This document shows positions 10,462 through 19,254 of a DNA stretch of 64,000 bases, in pieces. Source of the DNA: Nitrososphaerota archaeon (GTDB taxonomy: Archaea > Thermoproteota > Nitrososphaeria > Nitrososphaerales > Nitrosopumilaceae); assembly GCA_028867675.1 (NCBI GenBank), contig JAGWGA010000005.1, positions 1 to 64,000 on the forward strand, given 5' to 3'. The notes under the pieces are model-generated. The model saw only the letters and a list, made by a program, of their open reading frames with translations. It made no database searches and had not been told where the DNA came from. A program made the position numbers and the translations under genes. The stretch's first letter is position 1; the number at the start of each line of letters is the position of its first letter.

Positions 10462-10946
10462 ATCTGATTGAGGATATTGCAGGAGAATTATGCAAAATCC
10501 TTCTTCCAATACCAGAAGAGGTATTCTTTGGAAATCCTAAATCAAATATCGCAATTTGTACTCTATCAAACATAAATCTCCTAAAAGAAATTGCAGATTC
10601 TTCTATAATCGGAGATGTTGCAATAGTTGGTAGGCTACTTTCTGAAAATAAGGGAATTGACTCATTGATACAATTTGTAATATCAAATGAAAAAATTGAT
10701 ACAATAATACTATGTGGCAAGGACACACTAGGGCACAAACCAGGTTATTCTCTTCTTTGTTTATACAAAAATGGAATAGATGATGATCATAAAATAATTG
10801 GTTCATCAAGTCCTCATCCAATTCTAACAGTTACAAAAAAAGAAGTAGCAAAATTTCAAAGACAAGTAAAAATTGTAAATAAAATAAACGAATCTAGTAT
10901 TATAAAATTAAAAAGTATAACCAAAGATTACAAACAAACTCAATAG
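10458..10946 (+). CDS. MtrA-like protein (tetrahydromethanopterin S-methyltransferase subunit A, corrinoid-binding family)
   Basis: AICTLSNINLLKEIA...VAIVGRLLSENKGIDSLIQFVISN..IDTIILCGKDTLGHKPGYSLLCLYKNGIDDDHKIIG...VAKFQRQVKIV resembles the MtrA core. Confidence 0.75.
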   Translation: MNLIEDIAGELCKILLPIPEEVFFGNPKSNIAICTLSNINLLKEIADSSIIGDVAIVGRLLSENKGIDSLIQFVISNEKIDTIILCGKDTLGHKPGYSLLCLYKNGIDDDHKIIGSSSPHPILTVTKKEVAKFQRQVKIVNKINESSIIKLKSITKDYKQTQ

Positions 10947-11272
10947 CCGTCTATCTGGCGTTGTCTGTTTATCTGATTCTTTTTTTGATATTCTTTTAAA
11001 ATATCATCTGGAGTCATGTTAAGCTCAAGTGACGCTTGAATGACAAAATGCCAAATATCTATTAGCTCCTCACGCGCTGCAGCTTCATCAAATGGTGTAG
11101 GTTTTTTCCACCATTTCCAATGGGTGGTTCTTTGAAGTTCAACTGCTTCATGAATTATTGCTGTACAAAGTGCAGAAATCTTTCCTTGAGTATCTTTTGG
11201 ATAACGATCAAGATTCATCATTTTTTCAAGATTTTTTTGAAGACTGAAAATTGTTTCTAGCTTATCATCCAT
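10940..11272 (-). CDS. All-alpha dUTPase/MazG-like NTP pyrophosphohydrolase
   Basis: HEAVELQRTTHWKWWK...AAREELIDIWHFVIQASLELNMTPDDIL: ExxE..ExxD metal motif. Confidence 0.75.
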   Translation of the reverse strand: MDDKLETIFSLQKNLEKMMNLDRYPKDTQGKISALCTAIIHEAVELQRTTHWKWWKKPTPFDEAAAREELIDIWHFVIQASLELNMTPDDILKEYQKKNQINRQRQIDGY

Positions 11273-11306
11273 AATCTATTTTTTAAATTGATATCTATAA
11301 CCTTTG

Positions 11307-12200
11307 TTAGAAATGAACCATATTCTTGTATCTATCAAATCTTTGTTTAATATTGGATTTTTTCAGTCCAGTTATTCCATATACTCCGTATTTTTCAACT
11401 GCAAATGAACCCATGATATTTCCATATACTGCAGCCTCTCTGATAGTTGAGATCTTTGTACTGTTTTTACTTGAAAGATATCCTATCATTCCACCTGCAA
11501 AAGAATCTCCTGCACCAGTAGGATCTACAATATTTTCCATCGAAAATGCAGGTGATGGAAATACTACATCATCATAAAATAACAGTGAACCATGCTCTCC
11601 CTTTTTAATAATGACATACTTTGTTCCCCATTCCATAATTTTTTTTGCAGCTTTTATCAAATTGTGAGTCTTTGTCAACAACTTGGCCTCTTCATCGTTG
11701 ATTACAACTGAATCAACAGAACCCATCATCTTGATAACATCATTTCTTTTACTTGAAATCCAAAATTCTATAGTATCACACATTGAAAACTTGACCTTAT
11801 CAAATTCCTCTAGAATCTTAGTATTCTGAACAGGATCATTATTTGCAAGATATACAAACTCTGATTTACGATATTCTTCTGGCACAACTGGTTTGAAATC
11901 TTTGAGTACGTTTAGTTCAGTCTTGTTCGTTGTTCGTTGGCTCAAAGTCAAATCATAACTGCCATCATATCTGAATGTCTTACCTTTTGCATTTACCACT
12001 CCGCGTGAATCAACAAATCTATCAAGTATGCTCTGATACTTTCTTGGAAAATCATAACCTACGACTCCAATCAAGCCTGGTTTTACAAAGAAGCTTGCAG
12101 AGATTGCTGCATATGTTGCTGCTCCACCTAAAGCATTTTTAATAATTTTTGTAGGTGTTCTAATTGTATCAAAGGCTATAGACCCAAAGACGGTCAGCAT
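11307..12200 (-). CDS. PfkB/ribokinase-family carbohydrate kinase
   Basis: NALGGAATYAAISASFF and DPTGAGDSFAGGMIGYL signature. Confidence 0.9.
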   Translation of the reverse strand: MLTVFGSIAFDTIRTPTKIIKNALGGAATYAAISASFFVKPGLIGVVGYDFPRKYQSILDRFVDSRGVVNAKGKTFRYDGSYDLTLSQRTTNKTELNVLKDFKPVVPEEYRKSEFVYLANNDPVQNTKILEEFDKVKFSMCDTIEFWISSKRNDVIKMMGSVDSVVINDEEAKLLTKTHNLIKAAKKIMEWGTKYVIIKKGEHGSLLFYDDVVFPSPAFSMENIVDPTGAGDSFAGGMIGYLSSKNSTKISTIREAAVYGNIMGSFAVEKYGVYGITGLKKSNIKQRFDRYKNMVHF

Positions 12201-12212
12201 ACTTTGCTGGTT

Positions 12213-12683
12213 TTAGGAACCGTGTATAAATTCTCTGGCTTCCTGCTGGGTCGGATAATATGTAAATGGTACATTTACAGTCATACCCATAATTCCATAT
12301 TCGCTTGTTCCAGTCAATTTTATGTTTGGAACATTATCTGTTGTATCATACTTGTGAAGTATTGTATTGTCTGCAAGAAATGGTGCCTGAGACGCAATTT
12401 TTCCCATAGGTGGTATTACAAGTGGCTGTAATGTACCTGTTCCGAGATTCTCATTGTTAATTGATATGACAAAGTCTGTCTTTCCTACAGTAAGGGGAAG
12501 TACTGAGGGATTCTTGAATTGAAGTGTCATGTTGTATAATGAATTATTATCATTTTTTTGTATTGCTTTACTCTGTAATATTGAGATACTAAGATTAGTG
12601 GCAGATAGGTATTGAGAATAACCAAACAGTGCAACAGCGGCAATTATGCCTACTATGATTATTACTTTGGAACGCCTTTCCAT
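12213..12683 (-). CDS. Membrane-anchored LEA14/WHy-like protein
   Basis: N-terminal TM; LQFKNPSVLPLTVGKTDFVISINNENLGTG pattern. Confidence 0.6.
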   Translation of the reverse strand: MERRSKVIIIVGIIAAVALFGYSQYLSATNLSISILQSKAIQKNDNNSLYNMTLQFKNPSVLPLTVGKTDFVISINNENLGTGTLQPLVIPPMGKIASQAPFLADNTILHKYDTTDNVPNIKLTGTSEYGIMGMTVNVPFTYYPTQQEAREFIHGS

Positions 12684-12821
12684 ATGGATAACTTGAAAAA
12701 TTTCCTTTTAGTCCCAATAAGGAAAAAAATCCTGATAAGTTGTGTAAACTTTTTGATCAGTCTTCTAAGCTACTTAGAGCTAATAAAATAAATCAAGTCA
12801 ACCAGAATTAAAAGTTGTAAA

Positions 12822-13295
12822 ATGGCTAGAATTAAGATAAAATACGGTCAAAATGAAATTGAGATAGAATCAAAGGACTTCTATGTAGATAACGAAAGCG
12901 TAGACCAAGTCATATGTAATCTTGCATCTTTTGTAAAGGATTCCTCCTCTAACAATACTCAATACGAATATTCCTATAATCAGTCTCCAAAAACCCCAGA
13001 AATACTGGGAACGCTTGATGACGCAGAGATTCATGAACCTGAGTTTGTAAAACCTACATTTATTGACAAAGAGCAGGTTAGAAGCAAAATGCAGATACTA
13101 ATTCGTGATGGTTTCTTTGATCAAGCAAGAACTGTCTCTGAGGTTGTTGCACAACTAAGAGAATATGGCTGGGCTACTGTTCCACTAGACGTATCAAAAG
13201 TACTTACAAGCATGGCCTTTACTCATGAACTTCAAAAGGACTTGCAAGAAAAACGTAGCTACTATTCTGCAGTAAAGTTACTTGAAGTAAATTAA
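12822..13295 (+). CDS. Conserved hypothetical protein with C-terminal winged-helix-like region
   Basis: C-terminal RTVSEVVAQLREYGWATVPLDVSKVLTSMA. Confidence 0.5.
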   Translation: MARIKIKYGQNEIEIESKDFYVDNESVDQVICNLASFVKDSSSNNTQYEYSYNQSPKTPEILGTLDDAEIHEPEFVKPTFIDKEQVRSKMQILIRDGFFDQARTVSEVVAQLREYGWATVPLDVSKVLTSMAFTHELQKDLQEKRSYYSAVKLLEVN

Positions 13296-13474
13296 ATATT
13301 AAATCTGCACTTTTCACACGAGTCAAATGTGTCACCCTCTAGATGATCAAAATGTGTTTTACATTTAAGACAAGTATGATGCATGTCATAATACCCGTCT
13401 TTTTCAATCTCTCCTGTACGATTAGAGGATAATTCCATACTGCCGCACTTTATACAATGACATCCACATTGCAT
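13292..13474 (-). CDS. Small zinc-finger protein (60 aa)
   Basis: CGCHCIKCGS...HHTCLKCKTHFDH...CEKC. Confidence 0.6.
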   Translation of the reverse strand: MQCGCHCIKCGSMELSSNRTGEIEKDGYYDMHHTCLKCKTHFDHLEGDTFDSCEKCRFNI

Positions 13475-13579
13475 GGAATTAATTGATATTTTGCTATTAA
13501 TAATCTAGTTGAAACATAATCTTGAAGAAATTATGCCAGAATGGTTATACTAAAAATCTTTTCAATTGATTATATTATA

Positions 13580-14647
13580 TCAGGACTTGATTACTTTTGT
13601 TCTTCTTTTTTTAATGATTATTAATCCAGCCACTCCTGCTACAATTATTCCTATAATCAAAATAGGAATTGTCATATCGTTGGATGAAGCAGAAGATGGA
13701 GCTTGTTGCTCTGGAGTGATGGTGGCTTGTTGTTCTTGACTAGTTGATTGCGGTTCCTGACCTAAGGTTGTTCCTGTTATGAGAATAGTACCACTACTTT
13801 TTTCAGGATCAAGTCCAATCCAGGCATGTGTTCCATTATTATGAAAGACTTGGTGTAAGGTTGGTTTACCGTCTAGTGTAACATCATATGGTCCGCCCAA
13901 AAGAACCTCTGGCATTATTACTGTAATTGGTACATTTGCTTTGTTTATACTAAATGCATAAGTTTTTTGGGACTGATCAAAAACATATTGTCCGGGCTGT
14001 GCAAGACTTCTAACTCCTACTATGAAATTATTATTATTCCATTGAACATTCTGCGCAGTTACCGGTTCGTTAATTACATATTTTAATGTGAATCCATTTC
14101 CGTGTTGACCAAGACCAAGATTACCAAGATAAACGGGTCTATCGTTTGCCCATACCGTATCAACTCCTTGTGGGAAATAAAATGCAGTAAAATCAGCATC
14201 ACGCGGTTCGTAATAATTCCATTTCCATACACCATCATTATTTGTTACAGCATTGACGATATCATATTTGACCAAAGTCGCATTTAGTTGGGAAGTATTC
14301 AAAATTATAGCTGGTGGATTATTCATCATTTTACCGTATTGAATCGGATTGCCACTGGTATCTGTGATATTCAAGTTAGTTACATTACCATTTATCAAAT
14401 CAACTTGAATCGGTGCTAGACTGTAGTTTGTATTGTTGACCACGTGTAATACATGTGCAGTACCGGTTTCATCAATGAATACTTTTAGGACTTCATGGGG
14501 AGCTTGACCCATAGATAGTTGTTGACCAAATGCCTGATATCCTGAAAAGACTAGTATTGGAATAATTAAAAGACTGAGAAGAATTTTCAATTTTATATCT
14601 ACTCTGATATGGTCAAGTGAATAATCTTTGCTTCTTGTTGGGGACAA
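13580..14647 (-). CDS. Secreted hypothetical protein with C-terminal membrane anchor
   Basis: Signal-like N-terminus; C-terminal TM IPILIIGIIVAGVAGLIIIKKRR preceded by a Q/S-rich linker. Confidence 0.65.
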   Translation of the reverse strand: MSPTRSKDYSLDHIRVDIKLKILLSLLIIPILVFSGYQAFGQQLSMGQAPHEVLKVFIDETGTAHVLHVVNNTNYSLAPIQVDLINGNVTNLNITDTSGNPIQYGKMMNNPPAIILNTSQLNATLVKYDIVNAVTNNDGVWKWNYYEPRDADFTAFYFPQGVDTVWANDRPVYLGNLGLGQHGNGFTLKYVINEPVTAQNVQWNNNNFIVGVRSLAQPGQYVFDQSQKTYAFSINKANVPITVIMPEVLLGGPYDVTLDGKPTLHQVFHNNGTHAWIGLDPEKSSGTILITGTTLGQEPQSTSQEQQATITPEQQAPSSASSNDMTIPILIIGIIVAGVAGLIIIKKRRTKVIKS

Positions 14648-15078
14648 TCATTTTTGTCTCTTGGTAGCTTGACAATCTTGTCTGCTACATCCATTCCTTG
14701 CAGGACTTGCCCAAAAACTGTATACTGCTTGTCAAGAAATGTGCTATCTGTGGTTACAATGAAAAACTGAGAGCCTGCACTGTTAGGGTCCATGGCTCTT
14801 GCCATAGATACTATGCCTCTGAGATGAGATCTTGAGCTAAATTCGGCCTTTATTGTATATCCTGGTCCTCCCATGCCCCACTGTCCCTTGTCTGACTTCT
14901 TTGTATTTGGGTCTCCTCCCTGAACCATAAAGCCTGGAATCACGCGATGAAATAGTGTGCCATCATAAAAGTTACTTTTTGCCAATTTAGTAAAATTTCT
15001 AACAGTTTCTGGTGCAATGTTTGGAAATAATTCAATAACAATATTGCCAAAATTTGTTTCAATTGTTGCTTTTGACAC
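14599..15078 (-). CDS. ppiA: Cyclophilin-type peptidyl-prolyl cis-trans isomerase
   Basis: ETNFGNIVIELFPNIAPETVRNFTKLA, FHRVIPGFMVQGGDP, GSQFFIVT. Confidence 0.95.
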   Translation of the reverse strand: MSKATIETNFGNIVIELFPNIAPETVRNFTKLAKSNFYDGTLFHRVIPGFMVQGGDPNTKKSDKGQWGMGGPGYTIKAEFSSRSHLRGIVSMARAMDPNSAGSQFFIVTTDSTFLDKQYTVFGQVLQGMDVADKIVKLPRDKNDCPQQEAKIIHLTISE

Positions 15079-15237
15079 ATTTTCACAACCGCTTTTTAAT
15101 CATAAGAACTTTTCTCCACTTTACTATTACAGTAAGATTCTAGATCAAGTAACTACTGTACGATTGTATCATATTAGTAAGATAAAAGCATTTTTGGACT
15201 AGAATCTTTGTCAGTAGAATTTATTCCAAAATTATAT

Positions 15238-15300
15238 TTTTTTGATACAATCCCACAATTTTATTTTCATGTCAAAGTCAGACTTTCAAGTATCAAAAAA
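15238..15300. promoter_or_regulatory. Nested inverted repeats upstream of an HTH gene
   Basis: ttttttgatac (15238-15248) / gtatcaaaaaa (15290-15300) perfect 11-bp arms enclosing palindrome aaagtc-a-gacttt (15274-15286). Confidence 0.5.
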
Positions 15301-15339
15301 TTATTACAAAATCATAGTAACAGTCTTATATAGAACATC

Positions 15340-15597
15340 TTGAAAATAAAATTCGTGAATCGTACTACTCAAAGCACAAGCATCAAACAAGCGATTAACG
15401 AATTGCTTGACAAAGGCTTAACAGATAAACAAGATATCTACTCAAAAGTAGTAGAAGAACTTGGGGTTCCAAGACCAACAGTAAGACGAGTAGCAAGAGA
15501 TCTTAGAAATGAACTTCTACAAAAAATAAAGATTTTACAGTCTGAAGTTCCTGAAATTGAGATCGTGCAAGGAAAGACTACTCAAACCAGTGACTAG
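15340..15597 (+). CDS. Small HTH DNA-binding protein
   Basis: DIYSKVVEELGVPRPTVRRVARDLRNEL HTH; TATA-like cttatata at 15325-15332 is about 26 nt upstream of an in-frame GTG at 15355, so a leaderless start there is plausible. Confidence 0.65.
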   Translation: MKIKFVNRTTQSTSIKQAINELLDKGLTDKQDIYSKVVEELGVPRPTVRRVARDLRNELLQKIKILQSEVPEIEIVQGKTTQTSD

Positions 15598-15682
15598 ATC
15601 CCCTTTTTCATTTTTACAAAGTCACTTTTTCTTCTGACAATCTCCATTACTATTTATATTCTACTACTCTTGACATAATTTC

Positions 15683-16141
15683 ATGGGACATATTCCTACA
15701 ATCGTAGTTGGTTGTCTCGCTTCAGTATTGACAGCCTTGTATTTCATACTCCCTGCCGCAGTTCATTTCACTGTGTTAGTTTTCATATCGGCTGCCTGGT
15801 TCCTAGTAGCAATATGCTGGCTGGCTCAAAAGAGTGCAGACTATATGCATAGAGGTGAAGGTCATGAACACGTACACGAAGAAAAAAAAAAGCTAACTAA
15901 CTACGATAACAATCAACAAACTTTGCAGATGACATCTAGTCAGCTAAGTCAGGCAAAATCTGAATTAAATGCTGAATTGGATTCCCTTAGAAGTTCACTT
16001 AAGAATAAAGATGAAGAGATTGGAAATCTAAAATCAGAGATCTCAAGTCTTCAAACACTTGTTCAAATTGAGAAACTAAAAGTAGATCTTGCCAATCTAA
16101 AGGCTTTAGCAGCAAAGGAAAGCGCAAAAAGAAAAAAATAG
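15683..16141 (+). CDS. Hypothetical membrane protein with C-terminal coiled coil
   Basis: Two TM helices then a heptad-rich region. Confidence 0.6.
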   Translation: MGHIPTIVVGCLASVLTALYFILPAAVHFTVLVFISAAWFLVAICWLAQKSADYMHRGEGHEHVHEEKKKLTNYDNNQQTLQMTSSQLSQAKSELNAELDSLRSSLKNKDEEIGNLKSEISSLQTLVQIEKLKVDLANLKALAAKESAKRKK

Positions 16142-16261
16142 TCACTTACAGTGCGCACAAAAATGTTTACCGTGATTTTCTTTACATGAAGGGCAGCTTA
16201 TAGCTCCCCCATAATGACAGTCACATCTGCATCCATCGTTTAATTTTTCTTCTGATATCAA
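16142..16261 (-). CDS. Small zinc-ribbon protein (39 aa)
   Basis: Reverse-strand ORF MISEEKLNDGCRCDCHYGGAISCPSCKENHGKHFCAHCK* with possible TTG start; dense Cys/His pairs. Confidence 0.45.
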   Translation of the reverse strand: MISEEKLNDGCRCDCHYGGAISCPSCKENHGKHFCAHCK

Positions 16262-16316
16262 GTAATGTAAATAATTAATGCGTCATCTTAATATTTAACA
16301 ATACGGAATCACTAGT

Positions 16317-16739
16317 ATGAAATTGCTAATAGGCGCAATCTTTGGGCTTTCTATGCTTTTGCTTCCAAGTTTTATGTTATCTACATCACAAGGTTCAGAA
16401 TGGAATGTTCAACAACTAGTGCCTGAAGAAAATGTTGCCTTGGAAAAAAATATTGTTTACATGCACATTCCGGGAGATAGTCCATTACCATTTGCTTGTG
16501 TTTGGGGAACAGTGCAAAATGCCGCACCAGGTTATCCAGTTGTAATTCAAATTTACCAAGATGGAAAACCAGTATACTTTGCACAAACTAATGTAAAAAG
16601 CGATGGCTCTTACGAACAATATTTCCGAGTAAAATCTGTTGAAGGTGACAAGGTAATTCACATCTTTGAAGGAGACTACACAGTTGAAATCTACAAAGCT
16701 GTAGTCAAAAGTACAACAACCGGAACAACTTCAACATAA
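16317..16739 (+). CDS. Secreted beta-sandwich hypothetical protein
   Basis: Signal peptide; GYPVVIQIYQDGKPVYFAQTNVKSDGSYEQYFRV Ig-like pattern. Confidence 0.6.
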   Translation: MKLLIGAIFGLSMLLLPSFMLSTSQGSEWNVQQLVPEENVALEKNIVYMHIPGDSPLPFACVWGTVQNAAPGYPVVIQIYQDGKPVYFAQTNVKSDGSYEQYFRVKSVEGDKVIHIFEGDYTVEIYKAVVKSTTTGTTST

Positions 16740-16760
16740 AAATTTTAATTTAAAATAAAA

Positions 16761-16853
16761 CGGGCTCGGAGGGCTTCGATCCCTCGACCTGTAACTTAGG
16801 AGGCTACTGCGCTATCCAAGTTTCGCGTCATTAAGACTCTGCGCTACGAGCCC
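16761..16853 (-). tRNA. tRNA-Arg (CCT), with an apparent 18-nt insertion (probable non-canonical intron) in the D-loop
   Basis: Reverse strand GGGCTCG-TA-GCGC-[28-nt D-loop]-GCGC-A-GTAGC-CTCCTAA-GTTAC-AGGTC-GAGGG-ATCGAAG-CCCTC-CGAGCCC-G; acceptor, anticodon and T stems pair. Confidence 0.85.
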
Positions 16854-16878
16854 AGAAAAAATCAACCTTGGTATGCAT

Positions 16879-17589
16879 TTAAGCGTAATCAAGATTTGAT
16901 ACAATCATTTCATGAATCTGTTGCCAGTTAGGATCAACAGCACTATTCCATTTCTCATAAAAAATAACATCCTTTAGACCAAGACGCGGTAACCAACCAG
17001 CACTTTCTAGATCTGGTTTTTCTGCAAAATTTGATACATGGCCAAGACAAAGATATGCAACAGGAACTACATGTTCTGGAATTTCTAGAATTTTCTTAAG
17101 GTCGTCATTTGAAAGTATACTGACCCAACCTACACCAATTCCTTCCGCTCTTGCTGCAAGCCAAAGATTTTGTATTGCACAACAAACACTATAGATTCCT
17201 GTCTCAGGAATACTTGATCTTCCTATTACAAAGGGACCAAACTTTGTAGGATCATATGTGATGCATACATTTACTGCACAATCTAAAATTCCCTGAAGTC
17301 TAAGTGATAGATACTTGGATCTTTTTGGATCATCAATTAGAGTAGAAGCACGAATACGCTCTTTGTCAAATGAATCCTTTACTTGCTTTCGTGTTTCTTC
17401 ATTTTTGATCAGAATAAAGTTCCAAGGCTGAGAAAATCCGACAGATGGAGCGTGATGTGCAGCATTTAGAATTCTTGTGAGCACTTGCTCATCAATTGCT
17501 TCTGAAGTAAAATGAGATCTGACATCACGTCTGGAAAAGACTGCTTTGTAAAAGCCATCTTTTTCCTCTGGTGAAAAATCACCAATCAT
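16879..17589 (-). CDS. bluB: 5,6-dimethylbenzimidazole synthase (BluB-family nitroreductase)
   Basis: SRRDVRSHFTSEAIDEQVLTRILNAAHHAPSVGFSQPWNFILI; EGIGVGWVSIL. Confidence 0.85.
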   Translation of the reverse strand: MIGDFSPEEKDGFYKAVFSRRDVRSHFTSEAIDEQVLTRILNAAHHAPSVGFSQPWNFILIKNEETRKQVKDSFDKERIRASTLIDDPKRSKYLSLRLQGILDCAVNVCITYDPTKFGPFVIGRSSIPETGIYSVCCAIQNLWLAARAEGIGVGWVSILSNDDLKKILEIPEHVVPVAYLCLGHVSNFAEKPDLESAGWLPRLGLKDVIFYEKWNSAVDPNWQQIHEMIVSNLDYA

Positions 17590-17669
17590 ACAATAGCCAC
17601 TTGTCTATTGCATATTATTCTTGTTTTCTTAAACGTTAATAACGTCTAGCGAAGGTCGAATCCTATTGT

Positions 17670-17743
17670 GGGCCGATGGTCTAGCCTGGTAGGATACCCC
17701 CCTGACACGGGGGTGGTCGAGAGTTCAAATCTCTCTCGGCCCA
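17670..17743 (+). tRNA. tRNA-Val (GAC)
   Basis: GGGCCGA...CCCCC-CTGACAC-GGGGG...GAGAG-TTCAAAT-CTCTC-TCGGCCC-A cloverleaf, anticodon GAC. Confidence 0.93.
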
Positions 17744-17776
17744 TTTCTTTTTATTCAATGTAAATAGATACAATAT

Positions 17777-18175
17777 GTGCTAAAATTTACCATTAAAGAA
17801 TCAGAATTTCTAAAAGAAAATGAGGGATGTAGAATAGCTACATCTCAAAATGATGTACCACATATTGCTCCTGTGTCATATCATTTTGAAGATGGCTTTT
17901 TTTACTTTGCAACAGACTATGATACTAAAAAATATGCAAATCTTAAAAATAATAACAAAATTGCAATTTCTGTTGACATTTACTCACCTGGAAAACACAA
18001 AGCGGTAGTTGTTCAAGGGTCTACTGCCTTTATTGAGAAAGGCCCACAATTCAAAAAACTCTATGAAATATTTTACAAAAAGTTTGCATGGGTTCGAGAT
18101 GATCCTTGGAAAGAAAATGAAGCTCCCTTTGTAAAAATTACTCCAAAGACCAAAATCAGTTGGGGATTAGGCTAA
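17777..18175 (+). CDS. Pyridoxamine 5'-phosphate oxidase-like / FMN-binding split-barrel protein
   Basis: CRIATSQNDVPHIAPVSYHFEDGFFYFATDYDTKKYANLKNNNKIAISVD. Confidence 0.8.
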   Translation: MLKFTIKESEFLKENEGCRIATSQNDVPHIAPVSYHFEDGFFYFATDYDTKKYANLKNNNKIAISVDIYSPGKHKAVVVQGSTAFIEKGPQFKKLYEIFYKKFAWVRDDPWKENEAPFVKITPKTKISWGLG

Positions 18176-18669
18176 CCCAAAGTTACATCAAAATCTTTGG
18201 TAATAGCTGTCAAAAAGGATTCTATAGTTGCCTGCCCTTTTATTTCATATTTTACTGGCTGATTATTCACTATAGCAGAATATTCATTTGCTATACTATC
18301 ACTACTTACAAGATCAAATGTATCAGGTATGGTAGCATTGTCGTTTGCAAAAAGCTCAGGTCTGCCAGCTTCTGGAATGTCCTCTGTTGACAAGTGTCCT
18401 TCACCAATCTTATTTCCATTTGCAAATAATTCATAATTGATTGTCGAAACAGTCAATGTAAGGGCTGTAGGATTCACAAGATTGAATCTCACATCAAGAT
18501 GTGCACGTTTGGTCACTTTGTTCTCATCAAGAACATTAATGCTATCGACATGAATTGTAACCTTCTCAAGATCACCCTGAAAAGAATTTGCATAAAGAAT
18601 GAAAAACAGAAACATTGCACCAAGGCCTGCAAAACAAGCCAATATGACAATTCTTCCCTTACTTAACAA
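18172..18669 (-). CDS. Membrane-anchored LEA14/WHy-like protein, possible paralogue of 12213-12683
   Basis: N-terminal TM; FNLVNPTALTLTVSTINYELFANGNKIGEGHL. Confidence 0.6.
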   Translation of the reverse strand: MLSKGRIVILACFAGLGAMFLFFILYANSFQGDLEKVTIHVDSINVLDENKVTKRAHLDVRFNLVNPTALTLTVSTINYELFANGNKIGEGHLSTEDIPEAGRPELFANDNATIPDTFDLVSSDSIANEYSAIVNNQPVKYEIKGQATIESFLTAITKDFDVTLG

Positions 18670-18759
18670 ATCTAAAAGCTACGAGACCTGTTCAATTAAA
18701 AAACCTTCTCAGAAAATCAGATGATAATAGATATTATTCGTTGATTGTGCAAATAGAGC

Positions 18760-19254
18760 ATGTCAATTGTTAACGCACTCATAATGTGGGCGCATCTTAT
18801 TGCAGCATCAATTTGGGTCGGTGGTTCAATATTCATTGGCATAGTTCTTGCTCCTCTTCTCAAGACAATTTCTGATTCTATAGAGGAAAGACTTTCAATA
18901 ATGATTCGCGTAGGACGCAAATTCAACAAAATCGGAGTACCATCTCTTATCATATTGATTGTAACTGGAATTTACAACTCTGTTGGTTTTATTGTAAATC
19001 CGTCACTGATACTTTCTACAAGCTATGGAGTAGTGCTTTTAGTAAAAATAATTCTTGTAATTATATTGATTATAACATTTGCAATACATGTAAGATTGAT
19101 AAGATCTGAAATAGAACGAAAAATCGAATCAAAGCAACTCTCTGGTGAATTTTTACAAAAACTGCGTTCAAAAATTATTATGCTTGGCAGACTGACAGTA
19201 ATACTTTCTCTTGCCATACTTCTGATGGCAGCATTACTTCATTCAGGCGTTTAA
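18760..19254 (+). CDS. CopD-like integral membrane protein
   Basis: ALIMWAHLIAASIWVGGSIFIGIVLAPLL; 4 TM. Confidence 0.7.
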   Translation: MSIVNALIMWAHLIAASIWVGGSIFIGIVLAPLLKTISDSIEERLSIMIRVGRKFNKIGVPSLIILIVTGIYNSVGFIVNPSLILSTSYGVVLLVKIILVIILIITFAIHVRLIRSEIERKIESKQLSGEFLQKLRSKIIMLGRLTVILSLAILLMAALLHSGV

